From Deltaproteobacteria bacterium (GTDB lineage: Bacteria; Myxococcota_A; Polyangia; Haliangiales; JADYYK01), in NCBI GenBank assembly GCA_020853705.1, contig JADYYK010000037.1:1-39410 (forward strand): DNA of 39,410 nt, given 5' to 3'. Positions within the stretch are counted from its first letter, which is position 1; each line of letters begins with the position of its first letter. The notes beneath the pieces were generated by a model that was not told the origin of the DNA, ran no database searches, and saw only the letters and a program-made list of their open reading frames with translations. A program made the translations under genes and the position numbers. Of this stretch, positions 25,336 to 33,446 are shown one piece after another.

Positions 25336-27409
25336 AGGGCGTTGCGAGCGGCAGACGCCTGGGAGTACGCTGAGGGCTGTCGCCAGCGGGCAGGCCGGGG
25401 GCGCTCTGACCGGGGCCGTGGCGCCGGGCCTGTGCCGCCGCGGTCTCGCTGAGGTAGTGGGCCCGGAACTCGTCCATGGTCTGATACACGCGGACGACCA
25501 CGGCCAGATAGCCATCCTTGCGCCGGTCGTGGTGGACGAAGCGCCGCGCGACCAGCCCCGCGAGCAGGCTGCGCAGCTCGGCCGCGCCGTGGCCGGGGAA
25601 CTGCTTCTCGATGAGCGCGAAGGTGCGCGGGCTATCCAGGTAGCGGAACAGCTCGGCCTCGAGGCCGCGCAGTCGATGTTTGCTCTCGCTGCCAGCGCGG
25701 CTGTCGACCACCACGAGGTCGGCGCCCAGGACGAAGTAGACCAGGCGGTGCGGGGTGAAGCTGGTCTGCCAGGCCTGCATCGCCCGCATGGTCTCCTGCC
25801 GGGCCGCCATCAGCTCCGGCGCATCGACGTCGTCATGGTCGTAGTCGAACTGGTAGACCAGGCTCTCGAGATCGATGCTGGGGTCGGGGAACATCTCCTG
25901 GTAGTGCGCCTTGGGGCGCACGTTCCTGATGCCGAACGCCGCGGGCCTCATGAAGTAGGGGCTGAAGCGCTCGAGCTGCATGTTCGCGATCGCGGACGGC
26001 GGGTGCAGGTGGCTGATGAAGGGAATCAGCGCCGTCATCTCCTGGTAGTCCTCGACGGTCTCGCCTGGATTGCGCATGAGGATGTTGTAGTGGGGCGAGA
26101 TGCTGGTCTGCTGCGCCCACTTGATGAAGTTGATCTGCTGGTACGCCGTGGCGCCCTTGTCCATCAGCTCGAGGATGTGATCGCTGAAGGACTCGATGCC
26201 CGGCTGCAAGGCCCTGAAGCCGGCGACCGAGAGCTGCAGCATCTGCCACAGCTTGAGGTTGGACTTGATCTCGAAGAAGAAGGTCATGGGACGCTGCTGC
26301 TGCCGCTCGATGAGCCTCGGGATCAGCTCGGAGAAATAGCGAGTGTCGAGGATGTTGTCGACCGCGTGCAGTCCGCCATCGATGTTCCAGCGCTGGGCGA
26401 AGGTCTCGATCTCCTCGAGCACGCGCTCGGGGCTCTTGCTGCGGTAGACCAGGGCCTCGGCGTTGAGGCCGCAGAAGGTGCACAGGTGCTTGGCGCCCCA
26501 CCAGCAGCCGCGCGAGGTCTCGAACAGGAGCCGGGTCCGGGTCGAGGCCCACTCGCTGGAGGCCTTCTGCTCGACGTAGGCGTCGTAGTTCGGTATCGGG
26601 ACCGAGTCGAGGTTCGCGATCTGCTCGGCGTGCGCGGTGACGTGGACCGCGCCGGCGTGCCGGTATGCCAGGCCAGGGATCGCGGCCAGGTCACCGCCGC
26701 CACGCAGCGCCTCGACCAGTGCGACGACGATCGGCTCGCCCTCGCCAAGGCAGACCACGTCGAGCCACGGGAACGACTTCAGCGTGGTGATGCCCTGGAT
26801 CGAGGCGCAGGCGGCGCCTCCGAAGACGATGCGCCGCTCGGGCCAACGCTGCTTGATGCGCTTGGCCAGGGCCAGCGAGGCCACCAGCTGGGTCTCGAAG
26901 GTCAGTGAGAAGCCGATCACGTCGAAGTTCTCGGAGGCGATCCGCTCCATGCAGCGCGACAGGCAGGTGGCGCCGTGCTCGATGTCTTCCTGGGTCTGCT
27001 CGATGAGCAGCCGGCGGATCCTGCTCTCGTGCTTCCAGTCGTTCTCCCAGCGCACCCAGTTCGGGCCGAGCTCGATCTGGCCTTCGCGGGACGAGGTGTG
27101 GATGTGGCGGATGGCGACGTGGTTCGCGATCTGTTCGACCGTGACCTCGGGATACAGCGAGGGCACGAAGGACATGCCTGCGCTGCGGTCATCGTAGAAG
27201 TCGGGATCGGCGTCGCCGAGGCCATAAACGGTGGGCTTGCTGCGGCGGGGCAGCAACAGGTTGCCGTACAGGCAGGCGTTGGCGATGCCGGCGCGGCTGA
27301 GCACCTCGCTGAGGACACCCAGGCCCAGGCTGGGATGCACGGGCGTGTTCCATGGCATGGTGATGAACAGCACCCGCGGCGGACCCAGCGCGGCGTCGCT
27401 CGTGCTCAT
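25334..27409 (-). CDS. B12-type RiPP maturation radical SAM enzyme, paralogue 1
   Basis: The protein has 691 residues and is the last of the four-gene chain; its ATG (27409) overlaps the upstream stop by four bases (ATGA). Residues 10-240 form a cobalamin-binding-type Rossmann domain (VLFITMPWNTP ... IVFGGAACASIQG) without the DxHxxG cobalamin-histidine motif. The radical SAM cluster is CX7CX2C at Cys302, Cys310 and Cys313 in GCWWGAKHLCTFCGLN, the mark of the 'RiPP maturation radical SAM protein 1' (TIGR03975-like) family, whose members are thought to methylate unactivated carbons in ribosomal peptides. QPGIESFSD and MDKGATAYQQINFIKW follow. The last 120 residues form the shared C-terminal domain. 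It is the most divergent copy outside the core, with an insertion of about 20 residues near 60-80. Confidence 0.85.
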   Translation of the reverse strand: MSTSDAALGPPRVLFITMPWNTPVHPSLGLGVLSEVLSRAGIANACLYGNLLLPRRSKPTVYGLGDADPDFYDDRSAGMSFVPSLYPEVTVEQIANHVAIRHIHTSSREGQIELGPNWVRWENDWKHESRIRRLLIEQTQEDIEHGATCLSRCMERIASENFDVIGFSLTFETQLVASLALAKRIKQRWPERRIVFGGAACASIQGITTLKSFPWLDVVCLGEGEPIVVALVEALRGGGDLAAIPGLAYRHAGAVHVTAHAEQIANLDSVPIPNYDAYVEQKASSEWASTRTRLLFETSRGCWWGAKHLCTFCGLNAEALVYRSKSPERVLEEIETFAQRWNIDGGLHAVDNILDTRYFSELIPRLIERQQQRPMTFFFEIKSNLKLWQMLQLSVAGFRALQPGIESFSDHILELMDKGATAYQQINFIKWAQQTSISPHYNILMRNPGETVEDYQEMTALIPFISHLHPPSAIANMQLERFSPYFMRPAAFGIRNVRPKAHYQEMFPDPSIDLESLVYQFDYDHDDVDAPELMAARQETMRAMQAWQTSFTPHRLVYFVLGADLVVVDSRAGSESKHRLRGLEAELFRYLDSPRTFALIEKQFPGHGAAELRSLLAGLVARRFVHHDRRKDGYLAVVVRVYQTMDEFRAHYLSETAAAQARRHGPGQSAPGLPAGDSPQRTPRRLPLATP

Positions 27410-29427
27410 TCGATCACCGCCAGCCTGACCCCGCCGGCTGGGCGCGGGCGCACCGCCGAGGCCGGCTTGGTCGGCGGTGCCAGCGCGCCGCGCACGATGT
27501 CGCGGACGTCGCGCGGGCGGTCGTCGAAGCGAGGCAGCACCGCCAGGTGCAGGTCATCGCGGGGGCGGCTGAAGACGAGCCGCTGGTGGTGCCAGCGCTC
27601 GATGAGGTTGCGCAGGAAGCTGGCCTCGACTTCGGGGAAGTGCTTGACCACGGCCGTGAACGAGCGCACCGCGTCGAGGAAGCGGTAGACCTGCGCCGCC
27701 ACGCCCGCGACGAGCTCGATGGTCTCGACGCCGGAGCGTCGATCGACCACGACCAGATGGTCGTCACGGTCGAGATAGAAGGCGCGGTTGCCCTGCCAGT
27801 TCTTGGTCCAGTCGGTGGCCAGCTGGGCGAAGGTCGCCAGCGTGGCGTGCAGCCGCTCGTCGTGCTGCATGGGGTGATCGTAGTCGAAGTGGTACGCGAT
27901 TCGACCCAGGTCCACACCGGGCTCCGGGTATAGATCGGTGTAGTAGGGCTTGGGCCGCTTGTTCTCGATTCCGAACGACGACGCCCTCTCGAAGTAGGGG
28001 CTGAAGCGCTCCAGCGCCATGCGCGCAAGGCCGCTGGGTGGGGGCAAGTGCGCGATGTGCGGCAAGAGCTCGATCATGTCCTGATAGGAGTCCGCCGCCT
28101 CGCCAGGGTTGGCGATGAGGATGTTGTAGATGGCCTGCAGGCCCTCCTGGTAGGCCCACTTCAGGAACTGGACCTGGCCGAGGCCGGTGCAACCCTTGTC
28201 CATCAGCTCCAGGATCTTGTCGTCGAACGACTCGATGCCGGGCTGCACGGCCTTGATGCCTGCCGCAGACATCAGGCGCAGCTGATGGGGCTTCAGGTTC
28301 GACTTGACCTCGAAGAAGATCTGCAGCGGTCGCCCGGGGTCGCGCGGCATCTCGGCCAGCCGCGGCATCACCGTGTTCAGGTACTTCATGTCGAGGATGT
28401 TGTCGGTCGCCTGCAGGTAGTCCGACTCGGGATAATCGCGGTATAGCGCCTCGATCTCGCGGTAGGCTCGCTCGGGCGACTTGGAGCGAAACGCCAGCCC
28501 CTCGGCGTTGAGGCCACAGAACGTGCACAGGTGCTTCTGACCCCACCAGCACCCGCGCGAGGTCTCGAACAGCAGCTTGGGCGGCAGGTCCTTCCACTCG
28601 CTGGCGTGAAGCGCGGCCAGGTAGTCGCGGTAGGCCGGCACCGGGATGACGTCGAGATCCTCCAGCAGGCTGGGCGAGGCGTTGTGCACCACGCGCCCGT
28701 CGTCGCCCCGATAGGCGATCCCGGGCACCTCCGCCAGCGCGAGCTCACCACGCAGTGCGCGCACCAGCGGCACGATCACGCTCTCCCCTTCGGTGTGGCA
28801 CACCACATCGAGCTCCGCGAACGACCCCGCCAGGCCGTCGCCCTGCTCCTCGAAGCAGGCGGCGCCACCGAGCATGATCTTGAGGGCGGGGTGCTTGGCC
28901 TTGAGGCGCCGCGCCAGGGCGAGCGTGGCGGGCAGCTGGGTCTCGAACGTGGCCGTGAAGCCGACCACATCGTAGCTGCCCAGCGCGATCTGATCGAGGC
29001 AGCGCTCCAGACAGACGCCAGCGCGCACGATGTCTTCGCGCAGCGAGCGCTTGACGTCGGCCGGGTAGACGCCGATCGCTGCCGCGGCCTGCTCGGCGTG
29101 CCGGTGCACCAGCCCGTCGAGGTTGATCTGGTCGAAGTACCGTCGCGTGATGCGCTCGAGCAGCGCGTCGACGTCGACCTCGGCGTCGGGGTACAGCCAG
29201 GGCACGAACAGGAAGCTGCCGTAGTGGTCGAGGAAGTTGCCGTCGGTCTCGGTTCGCGGGAACAGGACGTTGCCGTACAGGGTGTCGGTGGCAAGCCCCG
29301 CGGCCTCCAGCAGCGGCCGCAGCGTGCCCAGCGCCAGGCAGGACACGCCAGGGTTCATCCACGGCATGGTCACCAGGAGCACGCGCGGCTCCGCGGCGGA
29401 GCCGGCGATGGCGCCGCCCTGGCTCAT
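27406..29427 (-). CDS. B12-type RiPP maturation radical SAM enzyme, paralogue 2
   Basis: The protein has 673 residues from ATG 29427, overlapping the upstream stop by four bases. The cluster cysteines are Cys293, Cys301 and Cys304 (GCWWGQKHLCTFCGLN). The Rossmann domain includes LLVTMPWMNPG and LGGAACFEEQG. Between them a conserved AGVCLERC (137-143) matches AGVCLDRC and AGICLDRC in two of the other copies. The C-terminal part (about 550-633) has VVVDRRSGVETIELVAG and then VYRFLDAVRSFTAVVKHF, a beta-strands-then-winged-helix pattern like PqqD peptide-recognition domains. Of the chain members it looks closest to the plus-strand paralogue 5, both opening with MPWM-P and a TDTLYG-VLFPRT stretch. 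Confidence 0.88.
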   Translation of the reverse strand: MSQGGAIAGSAAEPRVLLVTMPWMNPGVSCLALGTLRPLLEAAGLATDTLYGNVLFPRTETDGNFLDHYGSFLFVPWLYPDAEVDVDALLERITRRYFDQINLDGLVHRHAEQAAAAIGVYPADVKRSLREDIVRAGVCLERCLDQIALGSYDVVGFTATFETQLPATLALARRLKAKHPALKIMLGGAACFEEQGDGLAGSFAELDVVCHTEGESVIVPLVRALRGELALAEVPGIAYRGDDGRVVHNASPSLLEDLDVIPVPAYRDYLAALHASEWKDLPPKLLFETSRGCWWGQKHLCTFCGLNAEGLAFRSKSPERAYREIEALYRDYPESDYLQATDNILDMKYLNTVMPRLAEMPRDPGRPLQIFFEVKSNLKPHQLRLMSAAGIKAVQPGIESFDDKILELMDKGCTGLGQVQFLKWAYQEGLQAIYNILIANPGEAADSYQDMIELLPHIAHLPPPSGLARMALERFSPYFERASSFGIENKRPKPYYTDLYPEPGVDLGRIAYHFDYDHPMQHDERLHATLATFAQLATDWTKNWQGNRAFYLDRDDHLVVVDRRSGVETIELVAGVAAQVYRFLDAVRSFTAVVKHFPEVEASFLRNLIERWHHQRLVFSRPRDDLHLAVLPRFDDRPRDVRDIVRGALAPPTKPASAVRPRPAGGVRLAVIE

Positions 29428-31451
29428 GGCGCGGCCGTCTCCGAGGCCGCGACGCGGAGGCGGACCCGGCTGTTGACGGTCTGCGCCAGGGGCGGCGCTG
29501 GGGCAGGCTGGTTCATCGCCAGCACTTCATCGAGCGAGGGCTGCTGCTCGAATGCGCGCGGGAGCAGCGCCAGGTGTTCGTCCTTGGCCTCGTCGCTGTA
29601 GATGAGGCCGCGGTCGTGCCAGGTCGCCAGCTGGGTGCGCAGGAAGCCCGCGTCGATATGGGGGAACCGCCGCTGGATGTGCGCGAAGGGGCGGTGCGCG
29701 TCGAGATAGCCGTAGAGCTCGGCCGTGGTGCCCGCCAGGATCTCGATCAGGGGGCGCGGGCCGCGCACGTCGGTGACGATCAGATGGTCGCCACGATCGA
29801 TGTAGTAGCGCTGGCTGGGCTTGTACTCGCGTCGCCAGCGGTTGACCACCCGGACGAACTCGCGCTGTGCCGCGATCAGCTCGGCGTCCTGCTTGAGCGG
29901 GTGGTCATAGTCGAACCGATAGGCGATCTTGGCCAGGTCCTCGTCAGCGACCATGGGGAAGACCACCTTGTGATAGGGCTTGGGGCGGATGTTCTCGAGG
30001 CCGTGTTTGCTGGCCTCGACGAAGTACGGACTGAACCGCTCCAGCTCGGTGATGACGACCGAGGACGGCGGCGGCAGGTGGGTCAGCGAGGGCACCAGCC
30101 TGGTCATGGCCCGGTACGCCGCCGGGGTCTCGCCGGGGTTGCGCACCAGCATGTTGTAGATGAGGTCGATCCCGGCCTCGGACGCCCACTTGATGAACTG
30201 CACCTGGCCGAGGCCGGTGTTGCCCTTGTCCATGAGTTCGAGGATCTCGTCCGAGAACGACTCGATCCCAGGCTGCACCGCGCGCACCCCTGACATCGCC
30301 AGCAGCATGAGCTGGGCCCGGCGCATGTTCGACTTGACCTCGAAGAACAGGCGCAGCGGCCGCTCGGGCTGCTTCTCGAAGCGGACCAGCTCGGGGAACA
30401 GCGTCTTGAAGTAGCGGGTGTCGAGGATGTCGTCGGTCGGGTGCATGTAGCCGGCCGTGGGGTAGCGCCGGTACAGCGTCGTCAGCTCCTGGTACAGCTT
30501 CTCCGGCGACTTGGAGCGGAAGGCCAGCTCGCGCTCCGACAGGCCGCAGAAGGTGCACAGATGCTTCTGACCCCACCAGCAGCCGCGCGAGGTCTCGAAG
30601 TAGATGGTGGGCGCAAGCTCGGCCCACTCGCTGGCCGCCTGCTGCGCGAAGTACGAGTCGTGGTTCGGGATCGGCAGGCTGTCCAGCTCCTGGCGCAGCG
30701 GGGGCACCGGGGTCTTCCGGATGGTGCCGCTGGCGTCGCGGTAGACGATGCCGCCCACGTCGGCGAGGTCGCCGTCGCCGCGCAACGCGCGGACGAAGTC
30801 GACGATGATGTCGTCAGCTTCGGTGTAGCAGACTGCGTCGAGCTCAGGGAACACCGCCATGAAGCCGTCGGCCTGCTCGGCCACACAGCCCGAGCCGCCG
30901 AAGATGATCTTCACGTTGGGGTTGCGCGCCTTGAGGCGGCGCGCCAGCGCGAGCGAGGCTGGCAGCTGGGTGAAGAAGGTGATCGAGAAGCCAACGATGT
31001 CGTAGCGCGAGTCGGCCGCGACAGCCTCGCAGCGGTCGAGGCAGATCCCGGCGTTGGCGATCTCGCTGCCGACGTGGGCCAGCACCTGCTCCGCCGAGAT
31101 GTGGCGCTGCTCGCCGTCGACGCCATCGGGGGTGTTGAGGCCGTGCATGGTGCGCTCGACGGTGTAGTCGTGCAGCATGAAGTCGAGGAAAGGCTTCTGA
31201 TAGGCGGCGATGTCCTCGGCGAGGTAGGCCCCGAACAGGAGCCCTGCGTAGTTGGTCAGGAAGCGTAGTCCGCCATCAAAGTCCCACAGCGGCGTGCGCG
31301 GATAGCGCAGGGAGCCATGCAGGAAGTCGACCCCGATGCCCTGCTGGCCGAGGATCTCGCCGAGCAGCCCCAGCGCCAGCGAGGTGCTGTTGGGGTGCAC
31401 GTACGGCATCGCCACCAGCAGCACGCGCGGCGCGGTCGCTTCTGTGCTCAC
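29424..31451 (-). CDS. B12-type RiPP maturation radical SAM enzyme, paralogue 3
   Basis: The protein has 675 residues from GTG 31451, sharing GTGA with the upstream stop. An open frame continues upstream to 32831, but that extension only shadows paralogue 4 and is rejected. The cluster cysteines are Cys291, Cys299 and Cys302; the usual FCGLN reads FCGLS here. The region between the Rossmann strands differs from the other copies (LTNYAGLLFGAYLAEDIAAY and HGLNTPDGVDGEQRHI), suggesting a different substrate or site. AGICLDRC is present. The C-terminal domain has LIVTDVRGPRPLIEILAG and AELYGYLDAHRPFAHI. Confidence 0.87.
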   Translation of the reverse strand: MSTEATAPRVLLVAMPYVHPNSTSLALGLLGEILGQQGIGVDFLHGSLRYPRTPLWDFDGGLRFLTNYAGLLFGAYLAEDIAAYQKPFLDFMLHDYTVERTMHGLNTPDGVDGEQRHISAEQVLAHVGSEIANAGICLDRCEAVAADSRYDIVGFSITFFTQLPASLALARRLKARNPNVKIIFGGSGCVAEQADGFMAVFPELDAVCYTEADDIIVDFVRALRGDGDLADVGGIVYRDASGTIRKTPVPPLRQELDSLPIPNHDSYFAQQAASEWAELAPTIYFETSRGCWWGQKHLCTFCGLSERELAFRSKSPEKLYQELTTLYRRYPTAGYMHPTDDILDTRYFKTLFPELVRFEKQPERPLRLFFEVKSNMRRAQLMLLAMSGVRAVQPGIESFSDEILELMDKGNTGLGQVQFIKWASEAGIDLIYNMLVRNPGETPAAYRAMTRLVPSLTHLPPPSSVVITELERFSPYFVEASKHGLENIRPKPYHKVVFPMVADEDLAKIAYRFDYDHPLKQDAELIAAQREFVRVVNRWRREYKPSQRYYIDRGDHLIVTDVRGPRPLIEILAGTTAELYGYLDAHRPFAHIQRRFPHIDAGFLRTQLATWHDRGLIYSDEAKDEHLALLPRAFEQQPSLDEVLAMNQPAPAPPLAQTVNSRVRLRVAASETAAP

Positions 31452-33397
31452 TGGATGACCTCGAGGCCGATTCGCTTGAGCGCCGGCAAGCGCACGGCCT
31501 TGCCGGGGACCGGTCGTGGGGCGACCCGGGTCGCGGGGCCACGGCGGGGAATCAACGCCAGGTGCCTGGACTCGCCGCTGGCGTCGGGCGGGCTGGCGTA
31601 GACCAGCCCCCAGTGCTGCCAGCGCTCGAGCAGCCCAACCAGCAAGGAGTCCTGCACGGCCTCGAAGTGGGCCCGGATCGCGGTCAGGCTCCGGTAGCGA
31701 TCCAGGTAGCGGAACAGCTCGGCCTGCACCCCGCGCAGGAGGTGCACGCGCTCGCCGTCGCGGTGGTCGATCACGACCAGCTCGGGCCCGCGATCGAGGT
31801 AGTAGGCCATGCCCTCCTTGAAGGTGGCGCGCCAGGCGTCCACGGTCGCACACAGCTCGCGGTAGCTGTCCAGGAGCTCGGTGTCCTGCTTGATCGGGTG
31901 GTCGTACTCGAAGTGGTAGACCAGCCGCTCGAGATCCACGGTGCCGCCCAGGCGGTCCGGGAAGATGGTGTCGTAGAAGCGATGCGGGCGGATGTTCTGG
32001 AGGCCGTAGCGCTCGGGATTGCGGAAGTAGGGGCTGAAGCGCTCGAGCTGGACCAGCACGACCGCGTTGGGCGGGGGCAGGTGAAACAGCTGTCGGATGA
32101 GCGCGATCATCTCCCGGTAGGCGGACGCGGTCTCGCCCGGGTTGCGCACCAGGATGCTGTAGTTGGTCATGATGCCCGCCTGCATCGCCCACTTGACGAA
32201 CTGCACCTGGCCCAGGCCGGTGCACCCCTTGTCCATCAGCTCCAGCACCTCGTCGGAGAAGGACTCGATGCCCGGCTGCACGGTGCGAATGCCGGCGCGT
32301 GCGAGCACCTCGACCTGCTCGGGCTGCAGGTTCGACTTGATCTCGTAGAAGATCTGCAGTGGGCGACCCGGCTCGCGCGGCAGCTCGGCCAGGCGCGGCA
32401 TCAGCTTCTCGAAGTACGGCATGGCGATGATGTTGTCGGTCGCCATCAGGTAGTGTGCGCGGGGATAGTCGCGATATAGACTGGCAATCTCGTCGAAGGC
32501 GCGCTCGGGCGACTTGGCCCGGAACGCCAGGCCGTCCCCGTTGAGACCACAGAAGCTGCACAGGTGCTTCTGGCCCCACCAGCACCCGCGCGAGGTCTCG
32601 AACAGGAGCTTGGCTGGCGTCCCGCGCCACTCGCTGGCATCGAGCTGCTCGAAGTAGTCGTCGTAGCGTGTGAAGGGCAGCACGTCGAGGTCGCGGCACA
32701 GCGGCGCCGAAGGCGTCCGATGGACCCCGTTGCTGTCGCGGTAGACGATGCCGGTGACGTCCTCCAGCTTGCCGTCGCCGCCGAGCGCGCGACACAGCGG
32801 ACCGATCGCGAACTCGCCCTCGCCCGCGCACACCGCATCGATCAGCGGGAACGACCGCACCAGGCCCAGCGCCTGCTCCTCCTGGCAGCCGGCTCCGCCA
32901 AGCACCACGCGGAGCGCTGGTCGCCGCGCCTTGATGCGCTCGATGATGGCGAGCGTGGCCGGGAGCTGGCTGTCGAAGGTGACCGAGAACCCGATGGTCG
33001 GGCAGCCGGAGTCGAGGATGACCTCGCTGATGCGGTCGATGCAGGTGCCGGCCCGTGCGATCTCGTGGTCGAGCATGGCGGTCGGGATGGCGCGCCGGGT
33101 GTCGGCCTGATCGGCGCGAAGGCCGCCCATGCTGACGTCCTCGACATAGCGATCGAGGATGGCCTCGCGCGCCGCCTCGGGCGATGGTCCGCCGGCCAGC
33201 CAGGGCGCGAACAGGAAGCAGCCGTAACGATCGAGGAAGCCGCTGTCAACCTCCGTCCTCGGGTAGAGCAGCGAGGCGTACAGGTTGCGCGCCGTCAGCC
33301 CCTCGCGCTCCAGGACGCCCTTGAGCAGGCCGAGGGCCAGCGCCGGCTCTCCAGGATGGCGCCAGGGACTCGCGATCAAGAGGACGGATGCGCTCAT
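31448..33397 (-). CDS. B12-type RiPP maturation radical SAM enzyme, paralogue 4 (first in chain)
   Basis: The protein has 649 residues, from ATG 33397. It is the promoter-proximal gene of the leftward chain; no ribosome site is visible, so translation may start on a short or leaderless mRNA. The cluster cysteines are Cys272, Cys280 and Cys283 (GCWWGQKHLCSFCGLN). In the AGxCLDRC segment it has AGTCIDRI: the second cysteine found in the other four copies is missing. The Rossmann part has LLIASPWRHPG and LGGAGCQEEQA. The C-terminal domain (LVVIDHRDGERVHLLRG, LFRYLDRYRSLTAI) is retained. Only 29 bases separate its start from that of the divergent MBL-fold gene. Confidence 0.87.
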   Translation of the reverse strand: MSASVLLIASPWRHPGEPALALGLLKGVLEREGLTARNLYASLLYPRTEVDSGFLDRYGCFLFAPWLAGGPSPEAAREAILDRYVEDVSMGGLRADQADTRRAIPTAMLDHEIARAGTCIDRISEVILDSGCPTIGFSVTFDSQLPATLAIIERIKARRPALRVVLGGAGCQEEQALGLVRSFPLIDAVCAGEGEFAIGPLCRALGGDGKLEDVTGIVYRDSNGVHRTPSAPLCRDLDVLPFTRYDDYFEQLDASEWRGTPAKLLFETSRGCWWGQKHLCSFCGLNGDGLAFRAKSPERAFDEIASLYRDYPRAHYLMATDNIIAMPYFEKLMPRLAELPREPGRPLQIFYEIKSNLQPEQVEVLARAGIRTVQPGIESFSDEVLELMDKGCTGLGQVQFVKWAMQAGIMTNYSILVRNPGETASAYREMIALIRQLFHLPPPNAVVLVQLERFSPYFRNPERYGLQNIRPHRFYDTIFPDRLGGTVDLERLVYHFEYDHPIKQDTELLDSYRELCATVDAWRATFKEGMAYYLDRGPELVVIDHRDGERVHLLRGVQAELFRYLDRYRSLTAIRAHFEAVQDSLLVGLLERWQHWGLVYASPPDASGESRHLALIPRRGPATRVAPRPVPGKAVRLPALKRIGLEVIQ

Positions 33398-33418
33398 CGG
33401 TTTGGCGACAGAGGAGAA

Positions 33419-33446
33419 ATGCTACCATGCTACGCGACCTTGAGAA
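33419..33446 (-). promoter_or_regulatory. Possible promoter for the four-gene radical SAM chain
   Basis: On the minus strand TTCTCA (33446-33441) and TAGCAT (33424-33419) are spaced by 16 bases, giving a start about 14 bases before the ATG of paralogue 4. Both boxes lie at the very start of the divergent MBL-fold gene, so expression of the two units would interfere. The match is moderate. Confidence 0.3.

Noticed and set aside
31452..32831. Upstream extension of radical SAM paralogue 3, making a 1135-residue protein
   Set aside because: The extra part is an out-of-frame reading of paralogue 4 with no family motifs; the GTGA overlap gives a natural start at 31451.
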